This document shows positions 18,566 to 27,028 of a stretch of DNA of 64,000 bases, piece after piece. Positions within the stretch are counted from its first letter, which is position 1. The number at the start of each line of letters is the position of its first letter. The stretch spans positions 1 to 64,000 of the forward strand of contig JBBQPM010000007.1 of the NCBI GenBank assembly GCA_038217425.1, given 5' to 3'. The notes below the pieces were generated by a model. That model had not been told where the DNA came from. It ran no database searches and saw only the letters and a program-made list of their open reading frames with translations. The position numbers and the translations under genes were made by a program. Origin of the DNA: JAIEPT01 sp038217425. Its GTDB lineage: Bacteria > Planctomycetota > Planctomycetia > Gemmatales > Gemmataceae.

Positions 18566-19462
18566 CTACGCCGGGTTTCCCGCGAGGGCGGCCATGACTT
18601 GATCCGTAATCGTCTTCACCAGTTGATCCATATCTTTCGTCGCCGGCTTCTTGGGCTCCGGCTTGCATTCGCACTCGCCGCTCCAACTGCAATCTTCGGT
18701 CGGCCCCACGCCAGTCTCGGTCTCGGTCGTGAACGCGTACGGTTGCGGCACGAAGTCGCCATAACCCTGCGCGAAAATGCTGGGTCCGCACAAGTCGCAG
18801 TCAGGCCGATTGAGTCGCGGATCGTCGAGCTTGAGCTTCTTCTTGAACTCCATGAGTTCTTTGTTCTCGCCGGCACTAAAGTAGTTCACCCGGCCCAGGA
18901 TCTTCGACAGAATTAGAATCCGACAATAGGCGTCGATAATTTCGGAATTGAAGTACGCATTCTCGAGCGTCGGGCCCCACGTCACCGTGCCGTGATTGGC
19001 GAGCAGCACCGTGTTGCAATCCTTAACGTACGGCACGATCGAGTTCGGCAACCGTTGATCGCCCGGCGTCGCATACTTCGCAATCGCGACTTCGCCGAGA
19101 AATACTTCGACCTCGGGGAGCACGCATTTGGGGATCGGTTCATGGGCCACGGCAAACGCTGTCGCATGCGGCGGATGGCAATGCACCACGGCGCCGACGT
19201 CGGGCCGATGCTTGTAGACGACCAGATGCAGCAGCACCTCGCTCGTTCGCCGCTTCGTTCCGGCGAGCTGCTTGCCTTCGTAATCGACCTTGCAGATGTC
19301 CTCGGGCTTCATGAAGCCCTTCGACACCATCGTCGGCGTGCACAGGATCTCTTTATCGTTGAGCCGAACGGTGATGTTCCCATCGTTAGCGGCCGCGAAG
19401 CCCTTGTTGTAAAGTCGCCGCCCGATCTCGCACATCTGCTCTTTGATCTTGAACTCGTTCAT
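18566..19462 (-). CDS. BMC class II aldolase (fuculose/rhamnulose-phosphate type)
   Basis: A 298-residue class II aldolase/adducin-family protein expected to split L-fuculose-1-phosphate or L-rhamnulose-1-phosphate into DHAP and lactaldehyde. The catalytic-type acid is Glu75 (TSEVLLHL). Zinc ligands are His94, His96 (VVHCHPPHA) and His157 (NHGTVTWG). The family core ends near residue 215. It is followed by an unusual linker with Cys222, 225, 258, 264 and 266, then a C-terminal amphipathic helix MDQLVKTITDQVMAAL (278-293) typical of encapsulation peptides. Its start overlaps the upstream BMC-P gene by four bases. Confidence 0.9.
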   Translation of the reverse strand: MNEFKIKEQMCEIGRRLYNKGFAAANDGNITVRLNDKEILCTPTMVSKGFMKPEDICKVDYEGKQLAGTKRRTSEVLLHLVVYKHRPDVGAVVHCHPPHATAFAVAHEPIPKCVLPEVEVFLGEVAIAKYATPGDQRLPNSIVPYVKDCNTVLLANHGTVTWGPTLENAYFNSEIIDAYCRILILSKILGRVNYFSAGENKELMEFKKKLKLDDPRLNRPDCDLCGPSIFAQGYGDFVPQPYAFTTETETGVGPTEDCSWSGECECKPEPKKPATKDMDQLVKTITDQVMAALAGNPA

Positions 19463-19755
19463 GACGTCGCCCCTTCGTTGCTTAATTGAACCTGATCTAA
19501 AATGATCGCACAGTACCCATCGAGCGGCTTCTTGTTCGGATAGAACGGCATCTGCGCCTCGACTCCTTCGCTGACGGCAATCTTCTGACCCATGCCGGCG
19601 CCCAGTTCGTCGAGCACCACGAACTCCTCGCCGTCCGCCTTCCCGTCGCGCAGTCCCTGAAGGCTGAAGGGCGCCGCGATGAGCCAGCGATACCCCTTCA
19701 GCGTGGGGTGCATGCTCGAAAGCGTCAGCGAGCCGATGACTTCCGCGATCCGCAT
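19459..19755 (-). CDS. BMC-P (EutN/CcmL) pentameric shell protein 3
   Basis: A 98-residue protein with the EutN/CcmL beta-barrel pattern: MRIAEVIGSLTLSSMHPTLKGYRWLI, VVLDELGAGMGQKIAVSEG and a C-terminal CAIILDQV. Pentamers of this family cap the vertices of microcompartment shells. ATG 19755 gives the family-standard N-terminus. It is one of three BMC-P paralogues, two of them adjacent; multiple copies are usual in the planctomycete-type BMC. Confidence 0.92.
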   Translation of the reverse strand: MRIAEVIGSLTLSSMHPTLKGYRWLIAAPFSLQGLRDGKADGEEFVVLDELGAGMGQKIAVSEGVEAQMPFYPNKKPLDGYCAIILDQVQLSNEGATS

Positions 19756-19762
19756 AAAATCC

Positions 19763-20014
19763 TCAATCGACAATCCCGACCGTGAGCCAGCGCGCCGGCG
19801 TGTTCTTGCCAAGCATCTTCTGCGTCGTGGCGCCGTCGCTCGTCACCAAGACTCTATCGCCGACGCCTGCACCCAATGAATCGACCGCCAGCACCGGTTC
19901 GCCGTCCGGCTTCGCGTCGGTCGTCAGAAACTGCACCACGAGCAACTTCCACCCGTTCAAGGTCGGATGCTTGATGGTCCCGAACGCACTTCCAACCACG
20001 GCGCCGATCTGCAT
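19763..20014 (-). CDS. BMC-P (EutN/CcmL) pentameric shell protein 2
   Basis: An 83-residue, compact EutN/CcmL-family protein: MQIGAVVGSAFGTIKHPTLNGWKLLVVQ, AVDSLGAGVGDRVLVTSDG and C-terminal TVGIVD. It is a predicted vertex protein of the shell. It starts one base after the aldehyde dehydrogenase stop region and ends seven bases before the next BMC-P, so it is tightly co-transcribed. Confidence 0.92.
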   Translation of the reverse strand: MQIGAVVGSAFGTIKHPTLNGWKLLVVQFLTTDAKPDGEPVLAVDSLGAGVGDRVLVTSDGATTQKMLGKNTPARWLTVGIVD

Positions 20015-20015
20015 A

Positions 20016-21431
20016 TCACACCACCCGCATGGAGCCGACCGTGCTCGATCGACGTTGCCGCGTGAATGTCAAGGGCGTCGTGACGCCTTCGCCGGTCGGC
20101 GTCGCAATACTAAAGCTGGCGTATCCTTCGCCGCCCAGGCCTAAGCCCGCCATACTGGCGCCGTTCTGTACGAAAATCGTCACGTCCATCTCTTTGCCCA
20201 TCTTCGTGATGGTGTCGACGTTGCGCGAGTGAATCAGGGCGGTGTGCTTGTAGCCATGCTCGTACTTCTTGGCCAGCGCGATGGCCGCGTCGACGTTCGC
20301 GGCCTTCACGAACGGCACGAACGTCATCATCTGTTCGTGATCGACGAACGGATTCGATTCGTCGGTTTCGCCGAAAAGGAGTTCGGTGTCGCTCGGCACG
20401 GTGAGGCCGATCGCTTTCGCCAGGACCGCGGCATCGACGCCGATTAAGTCCTTATTGGCGATGGTCTTGCCCCCTTCGCCGGGACCGAACGCGATCTTCG
20501 TGAGGTCGGCGATCTGCGAAGCACTTAAGCGAACCGCCTTGTACTTCGTCATCGCAGTGAGCAGTTCTTCAAAGATCGAGGCGACGGCGAAGACTTCTTT
20601 CTCGCCGATGCAGAGAAGATTATTGTCATAGGCGGCGCCCTTGATGATCGACTGGGCGGCGTTGTCGAGGTCGGCCGTCTCATCGACGACGACCGGCGGA
20701 TTGCCCGGCCCGGCGACGATGGCGCGTTTCGGACTTCGAAGCGCGGCCCGACCGACCGCAGGTCCGCCGGTCACGCACAGCAGTCGAACGTCGCGGTGCT
20801 GAAAAATCGCCTCGGCCGATTCGAGCGTCGGCTTGTCGATGATGGTGAGCAGATTGTCGATGCCGATCGCTTCGAAGATCCCTTGATTGAAGAGTTGCAC
20901 GCCTTTGCAGGCGATGCGGGCGCCGCTCGGATGCGGATTGCAAATCAACGCATTCCCCGCGGCCAGAATATTAATCGCATTGGCGGCGAGCGTCGGCAGC
21001 GAATGCGTCACGGGAGTAATGATGCCGACAACGCCGAACGGGGCATACTCGACGAGGGCGATGCCGTTTTCGCCGGCGTAGGCTTCAGTCTTGAGCCACT
21101 CGACGCCGAGCGTCTTTTCGCCGGCCACTTTCAGCTTCTCAATCTTGTGAATGAGTCGGCCGATCTTGGTCTCTTCCATCTCGTCCCGGCCCAATTCCTC
21201 GGCGCGAGTAATGCAAATTTTGCGGATGACGTCGGTCGCCTTGCGGCGCGCTTCCATGCCCAGCGCCTGGAACTTTTGCTGCGCGGGCACGGCGGCAGCA
21301 ACGGCTTCATCGACGTCGCTGAACACGCCCCAGCCCTTCCCGGCAGGCTTCGCCGGCGCCGCGGCGCTCTTCACGTTCATTAGCACTTCTTGCACGATGC
21401 TGCGGATGAGATCGTCGCTCACGGCTACCAT
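20016..21431 (-). CDS. BMC CoA-acylating aldehyde dehydrogenase
   Basis: A 471-residue member of the PduP/EutE-type branch of the aldehyde dehydrogenase superfamily, oxidising an aldehyde (propionaldehyde- or lactaldehyde-type here) with NAD and CoA to acyl-CoA. Catalytic Cys274 lies in NNLLCIGEKE; the cofactor region includes GVVGIITPVTHSLPT and VTGGPAVGRAAL. The N-terminal amphipathic helix (residues ~5-20, SDDLIRSIVQEVLMNV) followed by an Ala/Pro linker fits an encapsulation peptide. Its product is the substrate for PduL in the same operon. Confidence 0.93.
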   Translation of the reverse strand: MVAVSDDLIRSIVQEVLMNVKSAAAPAKPAGKGWGVFSDVDEAVAAAVPAQQKFQALGMEARRKATDVIRKICITRAEELGRDEMEETKIGRLIHKIEKLKVAGEKTLGVEWLKTEAYAGENGIALVEYAPFGVVGIITPVTHSLPTLAANAINILAAGNALICNPHPSGARIACKGVQLFNQGIFEAIGIDNLLTIIDKPTLESAEAIFQHRDVRLLCVTGGPAVGRAALRSPKRAIVAGPGNPPVVVDETADLDNAAQSIIKGAAYDNNLLCIGEKEVFAVASIFEELLTAMTKYKAVRLSASQIADLTKIAFGPGEGGKTIANKDLIGVDAAVLAKAIGLTVPSDTELLFGETDESNPFVDHEQMMTFVPFVKAANVDAAIALAKKYEHGYKHTALIHSRNVDTITKMGKEMDVTIFVQNGASMAGLGLGGEGYASFSIATPTGEGVTTPLTFTRQRRSSTVGSMRVV

Positions 21432-21445
21432 GTTGATTCTCGCAC

Positions 21446-21754
21446 TTAAGAGGCACTAAAAATGATCTTATTTTCCACGTTGACCGTATCGACGATGCCG
21501 ATAATCGTCGCGTCCGTCGGCAACTTCTCTAACTCGGGTACCAAACGGGCGCTCGAGCCTTGTACGATGAGTACCGTTTGTCCGAGCCCGGCACCCACCA
21601 CATCGAAGCAGACAAAGGTTCGGCCGGTGCCGATGAGTTTGTCGCGCGTTTGCGGATCGACGCGCAGCGGTTCGACGGTGAGGAGCGCGTGGCCCGTCAT
21701 GCTGCTGACCTTATGGGTCGCGATCACGCTGCCGGTGACACGGGCCAAGAACAT
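21446..21754 (-). CDS. BMC-P (EutN/CcmL) pentameric shell protein 1
   Basis: A 102-residue EutN/CcmL-family shell protein: MFLARVTGSVIATHKVSSMTG, CFDVVGAGLGQTVLIVQGSS and IIGIVDTVNV. ATG 21754 matches the family N-terminus and lies four bases after the acetate kinase stop. It diverges from the two downstream BMC-P copies, suggesting distinct vertex roles. Confidence 0.92.
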   Translation of the reverse strand: MFLARVTGSVIATHKVSSMTGHALLTVEPLRVDPQTRDKLIGTGRTFVCFDVVGAGLGQTVLIVQGSSARLVPELEKLPTDATIIGIVDTVNVENKIIFSAS

Positions 21755-21758
21755 GGTT

Positions 21759-22934
21759 TCACTCCTCGAGCTTCGCCTTGGTTTGGCGAGCGACAATCAG
21801 TTCCTCATTGGTCGGCATGATCCAGAGCTGCACCCGGCTCTTCGGCCCGTCGATGCGAGCTTCCCCCTTGGCCGACACGTTCTTGGCGTCATCGAGATGA
21901 ATGCCAAGCCAACTTAAGTTCCTGCAAACCGCTTCCCGCATGCCCACGCTGTTTTCGCCGATGCCGCCGGTGAAGACGATCGCGTCCGCTCCGTCGAGCA
22001 GCAATAGATAAGCGCCGAGATAATGCCGCACGCTGGCGACGAAAACATCGAGCGCCTGAATCGCCTTGGCGTCATTCTTCGCTGCCGCGGACTCGATGTC
22101 GCGGAGATCGTTGAAACCGCTCAGGCCAAGCAGGCCGCTTCGTTCCGCCAGGTCGTCGAGCAATTGCTCGAGCGTTCTACCCGTTCCACGCAAGAGCACC
22201 GGTAGGGCGAAGACGTCGAAGTCGCCCACGCGGTTATTGTTCGGCAAGCCGCTCTGCGGGCTCATGCCCATGCTGGCTGCCTGCGACTTCCCCGCCTTGA
22301 TGGCACAGACCGAACTCGAACCGCCGAGGTGGCACGAGACGATCTTCGCGTCGGGCTTGCCCAGCACTTCGCTCATCCGTGTGGCGATATAACGATGGCT
22401 GGCGCCGTGGAAGCCCCACTTCTTGATGCCGAACTTCTCGATCCATTCGCGCGGGATCGCGTAGAGCTTTTCCGCGTCGGCAATCGTTTCGTGGAAGCCG
22501 GTTTCAAACGCGGCCACCAATGGAATCTCGGGCATTTCCTGGCCGAGCAAGCGCATCGCTTTCACGTACGGCGGATTGTGCGCGGGGCAAACGTCGCTGT
22601 AGGCTTCCATCGCCTTGAGCACGCGTTCATCGACGCGCTGCACGCCGGTGACGCCCATGGCGTGGACCGCCTTGAAGCCGATGCCCGCCAGCTCCTTCGT
22701 ACTACTCAAGCACTTCTTGGCGGTGAGCGATTCGAGGCACCAACGCACGGCAGCCGCATGATCCTTGGCGACGATGGTCGCATCGTCGCGTTTCCCGTTC
22801 GCATCGACGAAGCATTTCGATTCGCTTGAACCGATCCGTTCGACGCCGCCGCGAGCCAGGACCTGTTCGCTTGCCATATCGAACAGGCGATACTTGAAGC
22901 TCGTACTTCCGAGATTGGCGACCAAGATCTTCAT
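21759..22934 (-). CDS. ackA: BMC-associated acetate kinase
   Basis: A 391-residue acetate/propionate kinase that converts acyl-phosphate and ADP into acid and ATP. Family blocks: MKILVANLGSTSFKYRLFD, ETGFHETIADAEKLYAIP, GFHGASHRYIA, CHLGGSSSVCAIKAGKSQAA and FTGGIGENSVGMRE. No terminal extension is visible, so it may work outside the shell or without its own targeting helix. It completes the aldehyde, acyl-CoA, acyl-phosphate, ATP route with the dehydrogenase and PduL. Confidence 0.95.
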   Translation of the reverse strand: MKILVANLGSTSFKYRLFDMASEQVLARGGVERIGSSESKCFVDANGKRDDATIVAKDHAAAVRWCLESLTAKKCLSSTKELAGIGFKAVHAMGVTGVQRVDERVLKAMEAYSDVCPAHNPPYVKAMRLLGQEMPEIPLVAAFETGFHETIADAEKLYAIPREWIEKFGIKKWGFHGASHRYIATRMSEVLGKPDAKIVSCHLGGSSSVCAIKAGKSQAASMGMSPQSGLPNNNRVGDFDVFALPVLLRGTGRTLEQLLDDLAERSGLLGLSGFNDLRDIESAAAKNDAKAIQALDVFVASVRHYLGAYLLLLDGADAIVFTGGIGENSVGMREAVCRNLSWLGIHLDDAKNVSAKGEARIDGPKSRVQLWIMPTNEELIVARQTKAKLEE

Positions 22935-22947
22935 GATCGGCGTCCTA

Positions 22948-23229
22948 TTACTTGGTCAAGAACATGCTAATGACGGCTTCTTCGGGACGCGGGATGACGT
23001 GGGCGCTGACGAGCTCGCCGTGCTGCTGGGCGGCGGCCGCGCCAGCGTCGACGGCTGCCCTGACGGAACCGACATCCCCGCGGACGAACGTGGCGACGTA
23101 GGCGTTGCCGATCGCGACTCGGTCCAGAATGCGGACGTTGGCGGCTTTCGCCATGGCGTCCGTGGCGCTGACGGCGGCAATTAGCCCCTTCACTTCGACG
23201 ATCCCGAGCGCTTCACTAGATTTCGACAT
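22948..23229 (-). CDS. BMC-H hexameric shell protein 2
   Basis: A 93-residue BMC-domain protein: EALGIVEVKGLIAAVSATDAMAKAA, GNAYVATFVRGDVGSVRAAVDAG and SAHVIPRPEE. Hexamers of this family tile the facets of the shell; the VRGDVGSV loop lines the pore. It has GAGG before its start and is 26 bases downstream of its paralogue. Confidence 0.95.
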   Translation of the reverse strand: MSKSSEALGIVEVKGLIAAVSATDAMAKAANVRILDRVAIGNAYVATFVRGDVGSVRAAVDAGAAAAQQHGELVSAHVIPRPEEAVISMFLTK

Positions 23230-23255
23230 GATGATTCCTCGCTTTACTGAAGTTG

Positions 23256-23549
23256 TTAGTTCGTAGTTTTCGGCTTCGGGATGACGCTGCTGACGTCTTC
23301 GTGCGGGCGGGGAATGACCTGAATGCCGGCCACTTCACCGATGCGTCCCGCGGCGGCGGCGCCTGCGTCGACGGCAGCCTTCACCGCGGCGACATCGCCG
23401 ACGATGAACGCCGTCACCAGGCCCGACCCAATCTTGTCCCAGCCGACGAGCGTGACGTTGGCCGCCTTGAGCATGGCGTCGCACGCTTCGACGAGCGGCG
23501 CCAAACCCTTGGTTTCGATCATTCCTAACGCTTCGAGATTCGTTGCCAT
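23256..23549 (-). CDS. BMC-H hexameric shell protein 1
   Basis: A 97-residue BMC-domain protein: EALGMIETKGLAPLVEACDAMLKAANV, VTAFIVGDVAAVKAAVDAG and QVIPRPHEDV, followed by a short polar tail. It is a shell facet component. The gene follows a CACAGAG palindrome that separates it from pduL, so its level may be set independently of the regulator and pduL. Confidence 0.95.
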   Translation of the reverse strand: MATNLEALGMIETKGLAPLVEACDAMLKAANVTLVGWDKIGSGLVTAFIVGDVAAVKAAVDAGAAAAGRIGEVAGIQVIPRPHEDVSSVIPKPKTTN

Positions 23550-23582
23550 CTGCGGTCCTCGGAAAAGAAGTAAATAGTAGAT

Positions 23583-23672
23583 CTAGCCACAGAGATCACA
23601 GAGGACTCAGAGGAAGAAAATGCCTCCGACTCTCGCCTCTCCGCGTTTATTCTCTGTGTTCTCTGTGGCTAG
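23583..23672. repeat. CACAGAG palindromic element, copy A (inside BMC operon)
   Basis: The left arm (23583-23614) contains CTAGCCACAGAGATCACAGA and the right arm (23652-23672) is CTCTGTG-TTCTCTGTGGCTAG, with a ~37-base centre. It is the only large gap in the proximal half of the BMC operon. Related copies: 27650-27732, 33932-34056, 35591-35683 and 62089-62554. Confidence 0.9.
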
Positions 23673-23682
23673 TTCGCCTTCG

Positions 23683-24333
23683 TCACTTGAACAACTCGCA
23701 ACTCGTCGCATGGGCCAAATCGACGGCGTTGCCTTCGTCCGTGTCGATGTGGACTTCCAACTTGCTTGCCGGCGCGAAACGCACCAGGACTTCCTCCAGC
23801 ACGGCCGCACACGAACTCTTGATGCGAAGCTTGAGGCGGTCGCCGTCCTTCACGCTGTAATATTCGGCAGCGGCCGGCCCCAAATGAACGTGCCGCTCAT
23901 GGCGAATCACGCCCTTCTCCAAACGAATCATGCCGGCGGGGCCCATCATCCAGCAGCCGGGCGAATCGCGATGGTCGCCGCTCTTGCGGACCGGAATATC
24001 GAGACCCAGGGCGATTGAATCGGTGAACGCGAGCTCCACCTGGCTATGATCCCGGCACGGGCCGAGAATGCGCAAGTTCGCGATCATCCGTTGCCGGGGG
24101 CCGATGACGGTCACCGTCTCCTCGGCCGCGAAGAAGCCGTCCTGGTAGAGCCATTTCATCGGCTTGAGTTGATGGCCTTTGCCGAACAATCGCTCGAGGT
24201 CTTCCTGCGTGACATGGGCATGTCGTGCGGAGACGTTGACCACCAGTTTCGGCTCCGCCTTCTCGCCTGACTTGCGGGCCAGGGCTTCGCGGACGATGCG
24301 CTCAACGAGTCCGCGGTCGAGATCTTTGCTCAT
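23683..24333 (-). CDS. pduL: Phosphate propanoyltransferase (PduL type)
   Basis: A 216-residue PduL-family phosphotransacylase converting acyl-CoA to acyl-phosphate and regenerating CoA inside the shell. Metal-binding histidines are visible in SARHAH (His38, His40) and RHERHVHLG (His145, His148, His150). The N-terminal helix LDRGLVERIVREALAR (residues 5-20) followed by a charged linker is a typical encapsulation peptide. Its start overlaps the DeoR stop by four bases. Confidence 0.95.
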   Translation of the reverse strand: MSKDLDRGLVERIVREALARKSGEKAEPKLVVNVSARHAHVTQEDLERLFGKGHQLKPMKWLYQDGFFAAEETVTVIGPRQRMIANLRILGPCRDHSQVELAFTDSIALGLDIPVRKSGDHRDSPGCWMMGPAGMIRLEKGVIRHERHVHLGPAAAEYYSVKDGDRLKLRIKSSCAAVLEEVLVRFAPASKLEVHIDTDEGNAVDLAHATSCELFK

Positions 24334-25112
24334 CGAAACTCCTCGATCTTGCTGGGCTGCCCGGCCACGAGCAGTTTGACGCCCTGACTTTCGAACCAGC
24401 CACTTTGCTCAGGCCCCGGCACGCGATCGGTGATCAGCGTGTCAACGTCGGAGACCTTGCACAGGAACGCGAGGGCCTGTCTCCCCATTTTCGTGTGGTC
24501 GGCGACGACCACGACTTCATCGGCACAGTGCATCATCGCCCGCTCGGTTTCGACCAGGAGCAGGTTGCTGTTGAACAACCCCTTGGCGGTGATGCCGCCG
24601 ACGCTGAGTATCGTTTGGTGAACGTGAATGTCCTCCATCATGCGTACCGTGAGCGGCCCCAGCGCGACCCCGGTCCTGGGGTAAACGTAGCCGCCGAGAA
24701 TGACGAGATCGGTCTCCCGGCTGCTCGCGAATAAATGCGCGATCGGCAGACTGTTCGTGACGATCTGCACCCTCCTGCCAACCAGCAGCTTCGCAACTTC
24801 AAGGGTGGTCGTGCCGCCGTCGAGGAGGACGGAGTCGCCGTCCTGAATGCGTCCGGCCGCGGCCTGGGCGATCCACTTCTTCTCTTCGGGCTTGATCTGC
24901 GCCCGCTCTTCGAGAGCCGGCAGCGCGTCTCGGTCGCTGAGGAAGATCGCTCCGCCGTGGGTGCGTCGCAGGACGCCTTTTTCGGCGAAGAAATCGAGAT
25001 CGCGACGAATCGTGGACTCGGACGCCTGGGTAGCCTGGGCAAGATCGCCGAGGGCCATGAAGCCTTTCTCGGCGAGAAGATCGAGAACACGCTGGCGTCT
25101 TTCTTCCACCAT
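24330..25112 (-). CDS. DeoR-family transcriptional regulator of the BMC operon
   Basis: A 260-residue DeoR regulator and first gene of the BMC operon. The N-terminal helix-turn-helix (MVEERRQRVLDLLAEKGFMA, then STIRRDLDFFAEKGVLRRTHGG) is followed by the sugar-phosphate-sensing DeoR C-terminal domain (DSVLLDGGTTTLEVAKLL, TNSLPIAHLF, ILGGYVYPRTG, VVVADHTKMGR, DTLITDR). Autoregulation and response to a deoxysugar phosphate are likely by family. ATG 25112 is the standard DeoR N-terminus; the longer frame has no homology-like sequence. Confidence 0.93.
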   Translation of the reverse strand: MVEERRQRVLDLLAEKGFMALGDLAQATQASESTIRRDLDFFAEKGVLRRTHGGAIFLSDRDALPALEERAQIKPEEKKWIAQAAAGRIQDGDSVLLDGGTTTLEVAKLLVGRRVQIVTNSLPIAHLFASSRETDLVILGGYVYPRTGVALGPLTVRMMEDIHVHQTILSVGGITAKGLFNSNLLLVETERAMMHCADEVVVVADHTKMGRQALAFLCKVSDVDTLITDRVPGPEQSGWFESQGVKLLVAGQPSKIEEFR

Positions 25113-25563
25113 CACGGCACATCCTGCCCGTTTTTGATCAGAATCTCTCGTCAACTCTTTCATATTCTGCGCAGTTTCGCTCGCCTCGTCAAGAGGAATT
25201 GGCGGAAAAGTCTGCCGAGAATGCGCAGATTGACGCAATCGCGAGGTTTGCAGCGAATTTGAGAGGATTTGTTAAAGTGGGACAAATGGTAGAAAATGAG
25301 CAGGCTTGCGGGAAAGCCTGAGAACCTAACCACAGATAGGAGGGGAAGAAAATGCGGCGATGATGATGAGGAAATCGATCCTCGGAGAGGGGCAACGGGA
25401 TGCAAGCCACGTGGAGCGCAGGGCGCAACCCGGTCAAAGGAATTGACGAATCGAATCGCCCGGGGAAGCGAAGGAAACAAAGAGGCGAGACGAACTGCCG
25501 GTTGTGGGCCGAGACGCTGTCGCCTCTGCCCTCTATCGCCGCCCGATCGTGAAACGGGCAGAT
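25113..25563. other. BMC operon upstream region, no gene
   Basis: Contains the BMC operon promoter (25164-25192), nearby GCGCAG motifs that could be operator half-sites, and a lone CCACAGA block near 25333 that may be a decayed CACAGAG arm. No coding frame is convincing between it and the convergent end of the DUF1501 gene. Confidence 0.5.
25164..25192 (-). promoter_or_regulatory. Predicted BMC operon promoter
   Basis: On the minus strand TTGACG (25187-25192) and CAGAAT (25164-25169) are 17 bases apart, ~50 bases before the DeoR start. The palindrome CTGCGCAG (25166-25173) overlaps the -10 box and the GCGCAG core recurs ~40 bases upstream, a plausible DeoR operator arrangement. Confidence 0.5.
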
Positions 25564-26880
25564 CTATACCAGTTCCGCGATCGGGCGACGGTCGTCCAGC
25601 AGGTACATCGGCCGACCGTTGTGGTCGGGGAGTGTGCGGATCGGGTCGATGCCGAGAACGCCGTACAAGGTTGCGAGTACGTTGCTGGGCGTATAGGGGC
25701 TGCCGTCCTGACGTTCGGCGCGGGGGCCGGTGTGGCCGATCGTTTGTCCCATGCGCAGGCCGCCGCCGGCGATCAGCGCGGAACCCGCGGGCGCCCAGTG
25801 ATCGCGGCCGCCGTTCTTGTTGATTCGCGGCGTGCGGCCGAACTCGCCCCAAACCACGACCGCGACGTCCTGATCGAGTCCGCGCGAGTAGAGATCCGTG
25901 ATGAGGGCGTAGATCGCCTGATCATAAATCGGCAGCTTGCGGCGCAGATTGCCGAAGTTCGTTTCGCTGCGCTGATCCGTGCCGGCATGGGTGTCCCAGT
26001 CGCCGCCGGGGACGACGGTGCCGGCGAGCGACACGGTGACGACGGAGACGCCCGCTTGCACGAGTCGCAGCGCCAGGAGCAAGCGTTGCGCCGGACCATA
26101 GCGTTCGCGAACTCTCGACGACTCGCGGTTCAAATCGAACGCCTGTTGCGTCCGGGGCGAGGTGATCATGTCGAGGGCGCGGGCGCTAAACGCGTCCATG
26201 CCGGAGAGGGTTCGGCGATCGTCGTCGAGATCGCGGCGCATGCCGTCGAAGCCGCGGAGGAGGGATTGGCGGTCGGCAAGTCGGTCGAGGGAGACTTCGG
26301 AGTTGAGGCGTAGACTTTGCCCGACGCCGCCGGGCGTGAAGGGGCGATGGGCGACGCCGAGGTAAGTCGGATCGCCGGGGTCGGCGCCGTTCTCGCCGCC
26401 GAGGGCGACGTACGGCGGCATGCCTTCCACACCGGCGCCGTTGCGTAGCCGGCTCACGACGGAACCGAAGACCGGTCGTTTCGGATTGCCCAGAACGCCG
26501 CGCATGAGCAGTTCGGCGCTGTGGGTATCGACAGAGTGAATGCCGTTGACGATGGAGAATTTGTCGGCGATGCGCGTGTGCTGCGGCATGAGTTCGCAGA
26601 CGTTGATGCCGGAGACGTTGGTGTGGACGGGCCGGAATTCGCCGCGAAATTCGACCGGGGCGTCGGGCTTGAGATCGTACATGTCAATGTGGCTGGGGCC
26701 GCCCGGCAGATACACCATGATGACGGATTTTGGGGAGGTGCGCGGCTCGGGGCTCTGGGCCCGCAGTCGCATGACGTCGGCAAGCGAGAGTCCGCCCAGG
26801 GCGCCCGCGGCGAGGAAGTCGCGGCGCGAGAGGCCGTCGCATACGTTGTAATTCGATCCGAATAGGTTGAGCACGATCAT
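25564..26880 (-). CDS. DUF1501 family protein
   Basis: A 438-residue DUF1501 protein with a twin-arginine leader (LSRRDFLAAGALGGLSLADVM). Family blocks: SVIMVYLPGGPSHIDMYDLKP, GDWDTHAG, VAVVVWGEFGRTPRINKNGG, RDHWAPAGSALIAGGG and LATLYGVLGIDP. It is probably Tat-exported. ATG 26880 directly abuts AAGGGG; GTG at 26874 has a better six-base spacing and may be the true start. No DUF1549/1553 partner is adjacent. Confidence 0.88.
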   Translation of the reverse strand: MIVLNLFGSNYNVCDGLSRRDFLAAGALGGLSLADVMRLRAQSPEPRTSPKSVIMVYLPGGPSHIDMYDLKPDAPVEFRGEFRPVHTNVSGINVCELMPQHTRIADKFSIVNGIHSVDTHSAELLMRGVLGNPKRPVFGSVVSRLRNGAGVEGMPPYVALGGENGADPGDPTYLGVAHRPFTPGGVGQSLRLNSEVSLDRLADRQSLLRGFDGMRRDLDDDRRTLSGMDAFSARALDMITSPRTQQAFDLNRESSRVRERYGPAQRLLLALRLVQAGVSVVTVSLAGTVVPGGDWDTHAGTDQRSETNFGNLRRKLPIYDQAIYALITDLYSRGLDQDVAVVVWGEFGRTPRINKNGGRDHWAPAGSALIAGGGLRMGQTIGHTGPRAERQDGSPYTPSNVLATLYGVLGIDPIRTLPDHNGRPMYLLDDRRPIAELV

Positions 26881-27028
26881 CCCCTTCAAGTTAAATGGCA
26901 ACCCTATGTATAAACGGTCTCGACCTTTAATGCAAGCACCTCGAACGGAATCCCGGGTTGACCGCAAACGTCGGGCCGATTATCGTAGGAGCACGTCGTC
27001 AAAATCGTCACTCTCACCCGAAGTTGCC

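Noticed and set aside
25296..25823. A plus-strand frame with AGGAGG before ATG upstream of the DUF1501 end
   Set aside because: The translation is Arg/Gly-rich without structure and runs antisense into DUF1501.
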